Assembly: GCA_965197375.1 (NCBI GenBank)
Contig: CBDAMZ010000007.1
Span: 124,001 to 188,000, forward strand
From: CBDAMZ01 sp965197375
Lineage (GTDB): Bacteria > Acidobacteriota > Vicinamibacteria > Vicinamibacterales > UBA8438
Direction of reading: 5' to 3'
Length of the DNA: 64,000 bases
Shown: one piece after another, positions 8,251 through 17,197 of the stretch
How the letters are laid out: each line of letters begins with the position of its first letter
Numbering within the stretch: position 1 is the stretch's first letter
Position numbers and translations under genes: made by a program
The notes under the pieces: generated by a model
Databases searched by the model: none
What the model was told of the DNA's origin: nothing
Seen by the model: the letters and a program-made list of their open reading frames with translations, nothing else

Positions 8251-9471
8251 ATGGGACGTCCCAGTCGGTTTTCTCCGGAAGTGCGCGAACGTGCCGTCCG
8301 GATGGTCGAGGAGTACCGGGAGGCCCACGCCTCAGAGTGGGCGGCGCTGCAGTCGGTGGCGCCGAAGCTCGGCTGCACGGCGGAGACGCTGCGGAAGTGG
8401 GTGCGGCAGGCGCAGCGTGATGCTGGGCATCGGCCGGGCCTGACGAAGAGCGAGCGGGAGCGGTTGAAGGAGCTGGAGCGCGAGGTCCGTGAGCTGAAGC
8501 GGGCGAATGAGATCCTGCGGAAAGCGTTCGCGTATTTCGCCCAGGCGGAGCTCGACCGCCGGAGGACGTCGCCACGATGGTCCGGTTCATCGCCGACCAT
8601 CGTGCCGTGGTCGGGGTCGAGCCGATCTGCGCCGTGCTGCCGATCGCCCCGTCGACGGACTCATCGCCATCGGCACCAGCGGACACATCCGACGCGCCGG
8701 TCCGCACGGGCGCAGCGCGACGATCAGCTCCGCGTCGAGATTCAGCGGGTCTATGACGCGCACCAGCAGGTCTACGGCCCCCGGAAAGTCTGGCAGCAGC
8801 TGCGACGGGACGGCGTCCGCGTGGCGCGCTGCACCGTGGCGCGCCTGATGCGCGCGATGGGCCTTGCCGGGGCCGTCCGGGGCCGGGCCTGGGTCACCAC
8901 GACCCACGCCGGTGAGGGCGGTCGCCCGGTGGACCTCGTTGACCGCCGATTCGTGGCCACCCGTCCGAATCAGCTCTGGGTCTCCGATTTCACGTACGTC
9001 GCACCCTGGGGCGGCTTTGGCTACGTCGCGTTCGTCATCGACGTGTTTGCGCGACGCATTGTGGGCTGGCGGGTGTCGGTCTCCATGCGCACGGACTTTG
9101 TGCTGGATGCGGTGGAGCAGGCGATCTACGCCCGCCGGGGCGACGCCCTCACCGGCCTCGTACATCACAGTGATGCCGGGTCGCAATATCTCTCGATGCG
9201 GTACACGGATCGCCTCGTGGACGCCGGCATCGCGCCGTCGGTCGGCAGCCAAGGCGATGCCTATGACAATGCCCTCGCCGAATCGGTGATCGGCTTGTAC
9301 AAGACGGAGGCGATTCGACGGAAGGGCCCGTGGCGCACCCTCGAGGCCGTGGAGTTCGCCACCTTGACGTGGGTGGACTGGTTCAACACACGACGACTGT
9401 TGGGGCCGCTCGGGGACATTCCACCAGCAGAGTTCGAGGCGCAGTACTATGAGCAGGCTGAGGTGGCCTGA
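8251..9471 (+). CDS. IS3 transposase, OrfA and OrfB joined in one frame
   Basis: An ATG at 8251 is preceded by GGGAGG at 8236-8241. OrfA shows an HTH_Tnp_1 domain (FSPEVRERAVRMVEEY) and a leucine-zipper coiled coil (LKELEREVRELKRANEIL). OrfB holds the DDE integrase core: W-V-S-D-F-T-Y, H-H-S-D-A-G-S-Q-Y and D-N-A-L-A-E-S. In IS3 elements OrfB is normally reached by a -1 frameshift. Here the expected OrfB start (ATG 8577, VRFIADHRAVVGVEPIC) lies in the -1 frame, but the integrase core is in the OrfA frame, so one 406-residue frame runs through both with about 30 residues of the OrfB N-terminus read out of frame. An indel near 8665-8675 explains this. Activity is uncertain. Confidence 0.8.
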   Translation: MGRPSRFSPEVRERAVRMVEEYREAHASEWAALQSVAPKLGCTAETLRKWVRQAQRDAGHRPGLTKSERERLKELEREVRELKRANEILRKAFAYFAQAELDRRRTSPRWSGSSPTIVPWSGSSRSAPCCRSPRRRTHRHRHQRTHPTRRSARAQRDDQLRVEIQRVYDAHQQVYGPRKVWQQLRRDGVRVARCTVARLMRAMGLAGAVRGRAWVTTTHAGEGGRPVDLVDRRFVATRPNQLWVSDFTYVAPWGGFGYVAFVIDVFARRIVGWRVSVSMRTDFVLDAVEQAIYARRGDALTGLVHHSDAGSQYLSMRYTDRLVDAGIAPSVGSQGDAYDNALAESVIGLYKTEAIRRKGPWRTLEAVEFATLTWVDWFNTRRLLGPLGDIPPAEFEAQYYEQAEVA

Positions 9472-9483
9472 TTCAACGCATTC

Positions 9484-9510
9484 GGTCTCCGAGAAACCCG
9501 GTACGATTCA
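9484..9510 (-). repeat. Right terminal inverted repeat of IS copy 1
   Basis: This is the reverse complement of the left repeat with one mismatch. The base after it belongs to the truncated minus-strand membrane protein gene. Confidence 0.9.
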
Positions 9511-10992
9511 CGTAGTGCCTCGATTGTTCTGTTGGCTGGGAACTGCATCATCTGGTGGGCTATCTTATTGAAGTCGGTTGGTCGATGTCCGCTGTACCCG
9601 TTGATCAGCGACTTCCAATGCGACGTTGCTGCCAGCATATAGCGAGCGTTGTTGTGTATAGACGAACCATCGTAGATCGGCAACTCGAGCACAGCGACCG
9701 GTTCAGGGTCTGCCGCGATCGGCTGGTAGATCGCGGGAATACCCTTGTACGGCACGTATGGCATTGGCGCGTGAACCGCCTCGAGGCCGGCGGTGGCGAA
9801 GGCGCCGAGCGAGATCATTGTCATCCAACGAGTTGGCCAACGCTGGCGTAGGGCCGCCAAACCGAATCCAGCTAATCCAGCGACAGCCAGGATAACGAGA
9901 AACCCGAATCGTGCTGTGTTGCGGATCCCACCAAGCGGCGGAATTATTTCGTAGGCCCATTTGTATACCGGGGTTGACATTCCGAGTGACATTATGAATC
10001 CAATGAGGCCGATCGCGACCAGCATGCGTCGCGCTGCCGGGATCCCAACCGCCCGTGCTTAAAGGCCATTGCACACAGTACAAGCGCCGTCACGCCAGGA
10101 AATAGTGTGTGGTGGGTGAGCACGCGGAAGATGCGATAGCTTCACCAGTTGTAGTGGATCTGGACTGCTGTCGAGAGATAGCTCAGCGGATTGGCTGAGG
10201 TGAGTCCTTCTAGGGACGACGAAAATCCTCCTGAGCACCGAGCACTTGGTAAGGCCACAACAGGACCACGGCGATTATAAAAGTGGCAACGGCGGCGATG
10301 ACTAGCCTTGACAGCACATCTGGGCGCTGCACGCGCCACCAGACATCAGGCCGTACGAGTAAGGCTGCTCCGAGGGCGAACACGACGAGCATGGCAAGAT
10401 GCCCTGATGTCAGTACGCAGCCCAGCACCCCGAGACTAAGCCAGACGGCATGACGTGTGCGCCCGCTTGTGAGCAGTTGGTCGAATGCCCAGAGCGAGAG
10501 CGGAAGCCCGAAGACAAATATCGCCTGGAGGTGGGGTAAACGGGTCATCGTGTGACTGTTGAACGCGAGGAGCGACCCGGCTAGCAGTGCAGCCAGATGG
10601 TCATGGGTCCAGGTTGCCACAACGACGTACATGGCTAATCCGGTTACGACGAAGCCGATGAGAAGGAGCAGGTTGTAGGTTAGAACTGGCGACGCACCAA
10701 GCCATCGCAACGGGGCCCCGATCAGGCCAGGTAGGATGAGCGGTTCTGAGTAGGCCAGTGTGTACCGATGGGGATGGAAAATGTTTGCGTCAAATAAGTT
10801 AATGGGGTCTCGAACTATCTGGTGGGCGATCTAAGAAATTGCCCACTCGTTCAACATGGTATCGGCATTGTCGTTGCGCGAGAGTTGCCCCGGGTTTATC
10901 GCGAGCGGCCAGGTCTGGATCACTGCGAGCACCAGGAAGATGGCGGCGGCGACGAGAAGCGACCGCGGCGTCAGCGTGGAGGGGGATGTCAC
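9511..10992 (-). pseudogene. GT-C-like multi-pass membrane protein, heavily degraded and cut by the IS
   Basis: The start is a GTG at 10992 overlapping the flippase stop (GTGA). A coherent polytopic protein can be followed across three frames: an N-terminal part up to MLNEWAIS, a TAG at 10831-10833, IAHQIVRDPINLFDANIF in the same frame, then several TM helices. A shift follows near 10210, a TGA at 10142-10144, a second shift near 10040, and a part with PPLGGIRNTARFGFLV running into the IS at 9511. The H-Q-x-x-x-D-P-x-x-x-F-D-A-N loop resembles GT-C-type membrane proteins common in Acidobacteriota polysaccharide loci. The C-terminus is missing. Several independent lesions make sequencing error an unlikely full explanation. 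Confidence 0.8.
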
Positions 10993-11984
10993 GCTCTCAC
11001 GGCTCCCGGGCGCATCATGTAGAGCAACGCGCAAATTCCCAAGCTGTACTCCACGACTTGCGACGTGCCATGGGTCAGGATGCCAGACATGATCGCGTGC
11101 TCGGTCGAGAAGCCAAGTCGTGAAAAGCTTAAAATCCAGGCCACCTCGAATGTGCCGAAGCCGGCGATTCCATGGATCGGCAGGGCAGCCGCTAGTTCAG
11201 CGGCTACCACACCAAGGAAGACGCGAAAGAACCCCAGACCGTCAATCGTGTAGCTAAGTGGGGTCATGATTGCCAAGACGAGAAAGTAGTAACTTCCGAA
11301 TTTGCAGAGGCGTACGACTATCGAGACCAGGAGAACACGCCAAAAAATACCTCGGCTCCGAACGTTACGGAGTGCCTCGACCGTACGTCGAATCAGTTGC
11401 GCCACCTTGGCGCGCCAGGGCGCCGTTTCGAACTGAAGCGGGTCCCCTGGACCGAGCCACCGCGCGACCCATGTGCCGAGCGGAACCGCGGCCCTCATTG
11501 CCAGAAATGCCAGGGCGCCTAGGGTGACGGCCGCGCCGGCCAAGATCGGCACTGAGATCATGTCATCACTGCCAACGACCAGAATTGCCAGAATTAAGAG
11601 TGGGACGAGGGCTACCAAATCAAAGAGGACCGCGAGGAAGAGACTGGCCAGACCATCTTCAGCCGGTCGTCCAGCACGTTTGGTGAGCAGGTAGACATAT
11701 GACAGCTCGCCGAGACGTGCGGGCAGTAGATCGACGAACAGGTTTCGCGCCATCACAATTAGGATTAATAGATGCAATGGTGCCATGCGGTCGATCAAGA
11801 GCCAAAAACGGACGGCTCGAGCCAAGGCGCCCGTGAGCAGGAGAATCGCGAACACCCAGAGGTAACCGGGTGTCATGGACGTTGCGGTGCTGAAAAGCTC
11901 GGCTAGGTCAATTCGGGAGAGGAGATACCAGAAGACGCCGACGGTGACCGCGAGCGAGATAAGCCACTGCTGCCAGCGCCACAT
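10989..11984 (-). CDS. Lysylphosphatidylglycerol synthase TM-region / UPF0104 flippase-like protein
   Basis: The protein has 331 residues with eight or so hydrophobic segments, the opening W-Y-L-L-S-R-I-D and the conserved block R-N-L-F-V-D-L-L-P-A-R-L-G-E-L (about residues 83-97), plus G-I-A-G-F-G-T-F-E (about 273). These are marks of the MprF/AglD TM family (PF03706), often acting as lipid flippases or partners of glycosyltransferases. It lies in a leftward operon after the acyltransferase and overlaps the start of the ruined GT-C gene by four bases. Movement of a glycolipid across the inner membrane is inference; no catalytic motif is visible. Confidence 0.8.
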   Translation of the reverse strand: MWRWQQWLISLAVTVGVFWYLLSRIDLAELFSTATSMTPGYLWVFAILLLTGALARAVRFWLLIDRMAPLHLLILIVMARNLFVDLLPARLGELSYVYLLTKRAGRPAEDGLASLFLAVLFDLVALVPLLILAILVVGSDDMISVPILAGAAVTLGALAFLAMRAAVPLGTWVARWLGPGDPLQFETAPWRAKVAQLIRRTVEALRNVRSRGIFWRVLLVSIVVRLCKFGSYYFLVLAIMTPLSYTIDGLGFFRVFLGVVAAELAAALPIHGIAGFGTFEVAWILSFSRLGFSTEHAIMSGILTHGTSQVVEYSLGICALLYMMRPGAVRA

Positions 11985-12002
11985 GCCGTCGTCCTTGAGT
12001 TT

Positions 12003-12764
12003 CTATCCGGATGCCATAATCGGCTGACGGAAGCGTCTGGTGATTGCGGGTGAGCCGGCGGCGACTGCGAAGTCGTTCACGTCTTCCGTTACGACCGAGT
12101 TAGCACCGATGACGACATCGTGGCCCAGCGTGACGCCATCGAGGATCGACACGCCTGTACCGATCCAGCAATCCGAACCGATTGTAATCCCTCGAGAAGA
12201 ACGGGCCTGCTCGGTGATCGAGACGTCGGTTCGCACGATATCGTGACCACCGCCCACTACATAGGAGTACGCTGCGATCAGCGTGTTCCGGCCGCAGCGA
12301 ACGTGGCTGGCTGAAAAAATCGTACAGAAAGCACTGATGTTAACGCCATCCTCCAACACGATGTCGCCATCTTTAGTATTGATGCTTGTGTGTCGTCCGA
12401 GGAATACCCCGTTACCGATTGTGATGCCTGTGTTCGATGAACCCTTGGCGTCCAGGACGCACCCATCGTCGATAACGACATCGTGACCGATCTGGATTTT
12501 GTGAGGGTGTCTCAGCGTGACGTCGACACCGAAAAAGACGTTACGGCCGCACTGGCCGAGGAGTAACGGGTACAGTCGAGAGCGGAGCCATAAACCGAGC
12601 GCACCTGGCGTTCGATTGGCAAGAGCGATAATCGCCTCGTGTCGAATGAGTGCGCCAAACCCAGGTCGGCCAACGATGAGTTCCTGATATCTCTGGCGCT
12701 TGCTACGCGAGGCGTCGAAGATTTTGCGCGGCACATTGTCGAGTTTTTGATCCACGGGAGACAA
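12003..12764 (-). CDS. Left-handed beta-helix (hexapeptide) acyltransferase
   Basis: The protein has about 253 residues. From about residue 75 it shows repeated hexapeptides ([LIV]-G-x-x-x-x) such as IGHDVVIDDGCVLDAK, IGNGVFLGRHTSI, IGSDCWIGTGVSILDGV and IGANSVVTEDV, ending V-A-A-G-S-P-A, as in WbbJ/NeuD-type O-acetyltransferases. The likely reaction is acyl (acetyl) transfer from acyl-CoA to a sugar of an exported glycan. The TTG at 12764 directly follows the upstream flippase stop; an in-frame GTG nine bases later is an alternative start. It sits in a row with asnB-like, epimerase and flippase genes. Confidence 0.82.
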   Translation of the reverse strand: MSPVDQKLDNVPRKIFDASRSKRQRYQELIVGRPGFGALIRHEAIIALANRTPGALGLWLRSRLYPLLLGQCGRNVFFGVDVTLRHPHKIQIGHDVVIDDGCVLDAKGSSNTGITIGNGVFLGRHTSINTKDGDIVLEDGVNISAFCTIFSASHVRCGRNTLIAAYSYVVGGGHDIVRTDVSITEQARSSRGITIGSDCWIGTGVSILDGVTLGHDVVIGANSVVTEDVNDFAVAAGSPAITRRFRQPIMASG

Positions 12765-13718
12765 TTATACTACCCGTTCGGTAGCCGCTTGGCGACGCAA
12801 CGTGAGCATCGAGCCGTCGAGCACGGATGGAAGCAACGCGACGAGCATCGCGAGGTCCATCACGAGCATGATCGACAACGAGTTGGCACTTGAAATACCA
12901 GCCAGCCCAGCGAGGAAAACGAACGATGCTTCCTGTACACCGAACCCACCGAGCGAAATTGGTAGCCGCGCCGAGGCGAGCGCGAGTGGCACCGTGGCCA
13001 CGCAGACGTACAATGGCAGCGGTATACCTAGCCCGATGGCGACGACGTACGCAACGACCGCCGACATGAGGCTTTCGGCAACTGACAGCCCGTAAAACAC
13101 GGCGAGGGCACCGGGATGTCGACGATAGGTACTATAAGCCTCGGCCGCCTTTCGGAGCCGTGACGGCGCCGCTGTTCGGCCGATCGCCCAGCGCTCGGCA
13201 ACGAGGAGAGAGGTGACGAAGAGGCCGAGGGCGACGGCTATTCCACCCAGTAGCCACAATGCGATCGACTGCACAGCGAATTCGGTGACTGTCGTCGCCA
13301 GTAGCAGACAACTGATCACGCTGACCGACGCCATCGCGATCACGCCGAGCCAACGCTCGATCACGATCGATGCTGCTACTTCCAGCATGCCTAGCTGTCG
13401 GAGCGCTACGATGCGTACGGCATCGGCGCCAACCGTTACGGGGAGGACCAGGCCGTAGAGCGAGGAGGCGAAATAGCACCGCACCGCAATCCACAGACCG
13501 ACGGATAGGCGTCGTGCCCGCAGGAGCAACCACCATTTGTATGCCATCGCGACGCGGTCCGCTGCACTCAGCGCAACCGCAGCGACCATCGGTACCGGTT
13601 TGGCGTTCGCGATGATCATGGCAATTTCACGCGGGTCGGCAACGACAAACACGAGCAGACCCAGCAGCCCGGTCGTCACTGTCAGTCTGGCGGCCAGCGC
13701 ACCCATGCCACTCTTCAT
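12765..13718 (-). CDS. Second UPF0104/MprF-type membrane flippase-like protein
   Basis: The protein has 317 residues from ATG 13718 (MKSGMGALAARLTVTTGLLG), chosen because it starts right before the first membrane helix. A GTG at 13808 would add 30 polar residues. There are eight hydrophobic segments and the family motifs Y-F-A-S-S-L-Y-G-L-V-L-P-V-T-V-G-A-D (about residues 83-100), R-W-L-G and P-I-S-L-G-G-F-G-V-Q-E (about 252-262). It is a paralog by family, not a close copy, of the flippase at 10989-11984. Its stop touches the start of the acyltransferase. The substrate is unknown; an envelope glycolipid is a reasonable guess. Confidence 0.78.
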   Translation of the reverse strand: MKSGMGALAARLTVTTGLLGLLVFVVADPREIAMIIANAKPVPMVAAVALSAADRVAMAYKWWLLLRARRLSVGLWIAVRCYFASSLYGLVLPVTVGADAVRIVALRQLGMLEVAASIVIERWLGVIAMASVSVISCLLLATTVTEFAVQSIALWLLGGIAVALGLFVTSLLVAERWAIGRTAAPSRLRKAAEAYSTYRRHPGALAVFYGLSVAESLMSAVVAYVVAIGLGIPLPLYVCVATVPLALASARLPISLGGFGVQEASFVFLAGLAGISSANSLSIMLVMDLAMLVALLPSVLDGSMLTLRRQAATERVV

Positions 13719-13845
13719 AGCTGGAGGACGCCAGTACTGTTCCAGTCTGGTTCTCCGAGGAACCCGATGACCACACTCCACCTCCGGAGCCTGTATTTGT
13801 GCTTCCACACGCTCCCACGTCCTTGGGAAAAAAAATTAAACGTCA

Positions 13846-15747
13846 CTAGTAGGCGGCTTGCGGCTCGCGTCCCTCGACGTATAGGCGATGCCAGAGCGCG
13901 AGGTTCATTAGCGCCCACAAGACGTGGTTGTGATTACGAACGTGGCGCACATGTTCGTCAATGAGAGTGTTGACGTAGGGTACGTGTAAGTGTTCGCGAA
14001 TAAGGGGAGAGGTGTTGAGTAGCGTGGTCATGTAATCGCGCAGCTCACTTCGAAGCCAAGTCTTGAGAGGTAAGCTGTAGCCCTGCTTGCCCCGCTGGAG
14101 GACGAATGGCGGTAGTACCCCAGCCATGGCCTTCCGGTAGACCGCTTTAGTGCGCAGGCCACGAAACTTGTCGCGTGATGGAATGCGTGCCGCGAACTCC
14201 ACCAGTCGATGGTCGAGAAACGGCACTCGTACCTCGAGGCTGCTGGCCATCGACATCTTGTCGACCTTCATCAACACTGAATCTGGCATCGTAAGCTTAA
14301 GGTCGATGTAACACTCACGGGACAACCGGTCGACGTTGCCGGCGCGCTTGCCGTGCCGGCTGATGGGTTCGAATGGGTCGAGCGTGACTCGGTCAAGGAA
14401 CGTCTGCGTGAACAGATGGCGGTCTTGATCGGCCGACGAAAAGTACTGCCAGCGCATGTGCCCGCCCTCTACCGGCAGGGCTGCTCCATCGATGAAACGC
14501 TTAAGCAGGTTGATCGCACCTTTTTTCTGCGGCCGATCTGGTAGCCACGCGACGGCCGGCTCGAGCAGGCGCCGTCGAGCTACGGCTGGTAACCGCGAGT
14601 ACAACGTACGGTCAAGCTTAGACGCGATGAATCGATCATAGCCGGCGAACACCTCGTCCCCTCCTTCGCCAGAGAGGCAGACGGTGGCATACTGCTTGGC
14701 CTGACGGCACAGCACATGAAACGGAATCGAAGACAGGTCGGTCATCGGTTCGTCTAGGTGCCACACCGCAGTTTCGATCAGCTCAGGAGTGATCGGCTCG
14801 ATGACGATTTCGTGGTGCTCCGTTCCGTAGTACCTGGCTGCTCGACGCGCGTGCTCCCATTCACTGAAGGTTTCATCAGCGTAGCCGATTGTGAAAGTTG
14901 GGAGTGGCCCGTCGGTCGATTCGCGCGCGAGTGCTAGTACGGCTGTCGAGTCGAGACCGCCAGACAAGAAGATACCGAGCGGCACATCGGACATCAGCCG
15001 CTTTTCGACCGCCTCTTGTAGTAGTTGACGGATGGTGCGAACGGATTCAGCTTCGGACAGATCGTCTGCCTCGAACTGCACATCCCAGTACGGCTCCACC
15101 GTCAAGCGTTGACCGGCAACTGTAAGACGATGACCTGCGGGGAGTTTCTGGATACCGAGGAACATCGTCGCCGGCGCGGGTACGAACTCGTAGCCGACGT
15201 AGTGGTACAGGGATTGGAGGTTTACCTCACGCGGGACGAGGCCAGAGGCCAATAGCGCCTTGATTTCTGAACTGAAGATCAACCTCGTGCCTTCCCAATG
15301 GTAGTAGAGTGGCTTGATGCCGAGCCGGTCGCGCGCCAACATCAACGTGCGCGAACGTGCGTCCCAAACTGCAAACGCAAACTGTCCCTCCAGTTGGTCG
15401 ACGCATCGATTCCCATGCTGCTCCCACTCGTGGACAATAACTTCTGTGTCGCAGCGGCTGTTGAAGTGGTGGCCCTTGGCGATCAGCTCTCGGCGGCGGG
15501 CAGCGTGATTGTAGATTTCGCCGTTGAACGTGACCCAGACAGTATCGTCCTCATTCGACATCGGTTGGTGGCCACCGTCGAGGTCGATGATCTTTAGGCG
15601 ACGTGTGCCCAGTGCCAGCTGTCCGCCATTGTAGATCCCGGAATCGTCTGGTCCGCGGTGGACGATCGCGTCAACCATCCGGCTGACGACGTCACTGTCA
15701 ACGTGCGCGTCTAGCCGTGTATCGAGCAAGCCGGCAACGCCGCACAT
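13846..15747 (-). CDS. asnB: Asparagine synthase (glutamine-hydrolysing), exopolysaccharide-locus type
   Basis: The protein has 633 residues. It starts MCGVAGLLD, so Cys2 is the glutaminase nucleophile after Met removal. The N-terminal Ntn domain has R-G-P-D-D-S-G and F-N-G-E-I-Y-N. The synthetase domain shows the PP-loop L-S-G-G-L-D-S-T (about residues 264-271) and S-G-E-G-G-D-E. The start is fixed by a one-base TAATG overlap with the upstream epimerase. Such AsnB proteins next to epimerases, GT4 enzymes and flippases belong to polysaccharide loci, where they may amidate a sugar acid or supply Asn. The exact role is unclear from sequence. Confidence 0.92.
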   Translation of the reverse strand: MCGVAGLLDTRLDAHVDSDVVSRMVDAIVHRGPDDSGIYNGGQLALGTRRLKIIDLDGGHQPMSNEDDTVWVTFNGEIYNHAARRRELIAKGHHFNSRCDTEVIVHEWEQHGNRCVDQLEGQFAFAVWDARSRTLMLARDRLGIKPLYYHWEGTRLIFSSEIKALLASGLVPREVNLQSLYHYVGYEFVPAPATMFLGIQKLPAGHRLTVAGQRLTVEPYWDVQFEADDLSEAESVRTIRQLLQEAVEKRLMSDVPLGIFLSGGLDSTAVLALARESTDGPLPTFTIGYADETFSEWEHARRAARYYGTEHHEIVIEPITPELIETAVWHLDEPMTDLSSIPFHVLCRQAKQYATVCLSGEGGDEVFAGYDRFIASKLDRTLYSRLPAVARRRLLEPAVAWLPDRPQKKGAINLLKRFIDGAALPVEGGHMRWQYFSSADQDRHLFTQTFLDRVTLDPFEPISRHGKRAGNVDRLSRECYIDLKLTMPDSVLMKVDKMSMASSLEVRVPFLDHRLVEFAARIPSRDKFRGLRTKAVYRKAMAGVLPPFVLQRGKQGYSLPLKTWLRSELRDYMTTLLNTSPLIREHLHVPYVNTLIDEHVRHVRNHNHVLWALMNLALWHRLYVEGREPQAAY

Positions 15748-16727
15748 TACAGATACCCGTGCTGCCGATACCATGCGGCGGTTCTAGCTAGACCCGTGGA
15801 CAGGTCAACCCGTGGCTCGTAACCGAGCTCGGTCTTGGCTTTATCGATGCGAAAGGCTCGATTCTGGCGGAACCAATCGGCACGGCGGTGAAACAGTGGT
15901 GGCTCGATGCTGAGCGGCCTGCAGACGGTCTCACACGTTGCAGCCGCCATCCACAAAGGCGCGAACGGTAAATGGAGGATGCGAACCTCGGTCTCCATAC
16001 TCGTGGCAACGGCACGCACTAGGTTGTTTAGCGTGTGGTACTCGGCGTCACCGATCAGATAGACTTCGCCGTAACCTGGCCGCTCGCTCGCCAGCTCAAA
16101 CGCGTCGATCAGGTTGTCAATATAGAGTGGATGATACAGCGTTTTACCGTCGCCAAACATCAAGAAGCGACCCCGTTTGACCGCACGGAAGAGAAACAGA
16201 AAGCGTGCAGGATCTCCAGGGCCATAGATGGCCATCGGCCGCAAGATCGTCGCGGGGAGCCCGCGGTTGACCAGCACCGCGATTTCCTGCTCGCCTTCGT
16301 ACTTGGTCTGCTGATAGTAGTCCTCCGGCGCGATGGGCGAGCGCTCGCTTCCCGGTGGCGACTTGATGCCGCCATGCACCCCTTGCGTCGAGCAGTACAC
16401 GAACGATACCACGCCGTGGCGGAGTGCTGCCTCACCGATGATGCGCGTCCCGATGGCGTTCACCTTGTGGTAGACCTCATTCGGGAGGTTGATCTTCCGA
16501 AACGCCGCCGCGAGGTGGAAGATGCGGTTACTGCCAGCCATTACGCGGTCTACGAGCGCTGCGTCGGTCACGCTACCGAGTGTTAGCTCCGCCCCGAGTT
16601 TCTGTAATTCGTCGGCAAACAGACCAGGCTCGGTGTCCAATACCTGTACCTCGTGCCCCCGTTTGAGCAGCCGCCGAACCAGATGGCTACCGGTGAAACC
16701 GGTCCCGCCTGTGACGAACGATCGCAT
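15747..16727 (-). CDS. NAD(P)-dependent epimerase/dehydratase (extended SDR)
   Basis: The protein has 326 residues from ATG 16727, preceded by AGGAGA at a spacing of about 5. The Rossmann motif is T-G-G-T-G-F-T-G-S-H-L (residues 5-15). Catalytic Ser and Tyr-x-x-x-Lys are seen as Y-C-S-T-Q-G-V-H-G and Y-Y-Q-Q-T-K. The C-terminal half is typical of sugar-nucleotide or 3-beta-HSD-like extended SDRs (L-G-Y-E-P-R near the end). It is the first gene of the leftward operon, with its stop overlapping the asnB start. The likely role is modification of an NDP-sugar for an envelope glycan; the substrate is not determinable. Confidence 0.85.
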   Translation of the reverse strand: MRSFVTGGTGFTGSHLVRRLLKRGHEVQVLDTEPGLFADELQKLGAELTLGSVTDAALVDRVMAGSNRIFHLAAAFRKINLPNEVYHKVNAIGTRIIGEAALRHGVVSFVYCSTQGVHGGIKSPPGSERSPIAPEDYYQQTKYEGEQEIAVLVNRGLPATILRPMAIYGPGDPARFLFLFRAVKRGRFLMFGDGKTLYHPLYIDNLIDAFELASERPGYGEVYLIGDAEYHTLNNLVRAVATSMETEVRILHLPFAPLWMAAATCETVCRPLSIEPPLFHRRADWFRQNRAFRIDKAKTELGYEPRVDLSTGLARTAAWYRQHGYL

Positions 16728-17197
16728 AGGTTCTCCTAGCCTGTCCCAGTCATTGGTAATGTATCTTCCGGACTGGATCAACAACCAACTCCAACCGTAT
16801 AGTGCCGCGGGCTTTCAAGGCTAAAATCCAGCCTCCCATTTAAGTCGGCGATGCCTCAGGCAACTCAGTTCCCATCTTTCGACCGGCAGGTCCTTTTCCG
16901 TGTATCAACTGTCGTGAAGGCCGGCCTGATCCAAGCTATCTGGCGGTGGCGGCCAACATGCACTCGGAAGTTTTCCAGGTTGTGTAAGATGACCGCGCTT
17001 GGTACCCTTAAACGAATACGACGACATTCCGCAATCGCGAAGCGCGGCGGGATGTGTGGGCAGCTGAATGCCGCCGTATTTACGAAAACCAGTGCTAGGC
17101 TCTGGCAGCGGCCGGCTGTCTCCGCAGGCCCGAGGGAGGACAGCCGCCAAAGGGATCTTGACCGACGTCTGTGGAAAGTGGTCTACGGCAACCCAGA
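16728..17197 (-). other. Intergenic region, no gene recognised
   Basis: This is 470 bp between the epimerase start and the stop of the minus-strand barrel gene. The open frames in it have no recognisable motif or ribosome binding site. It should contain the promoter of the leftward epimerase-asnB operon and the end of the barrel transcript; no convincing -35/-10 pair was found. Confidence 0.4.

Larger units (their letters stand above)
8200..9510 (+). mobile_element. IS3-family insertion sequence, copy 1 (1311 bp)
   Basis: The borders are given by 27-bp terminal inverted repeats (8200-8226 and 9484-9510) starting TGAATCG and ending CGATTCA, with one mismatch, and the 5'-TGA...TCA-3' tips typical of IS3. 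The left flank reads GGTGTT and the right flank CGTAGT, so no target duplication is visible, unlike copy 2. The element joins two genes that are both truncated at its edges and face each other. This suggests a rearrangement or adjacent deletion after insertion. It differs from copy 2 by a 21-bp and a 10-bp insertion and a 4-bp deletion, plus scattered substitutions. Confidence 0.92.

Noticed and set aside
8587..9252. Long antisense frames inside both IS copies
   Set aside because: They mirror the transposase frames in high-GC sequence and carry no recognisable domain.
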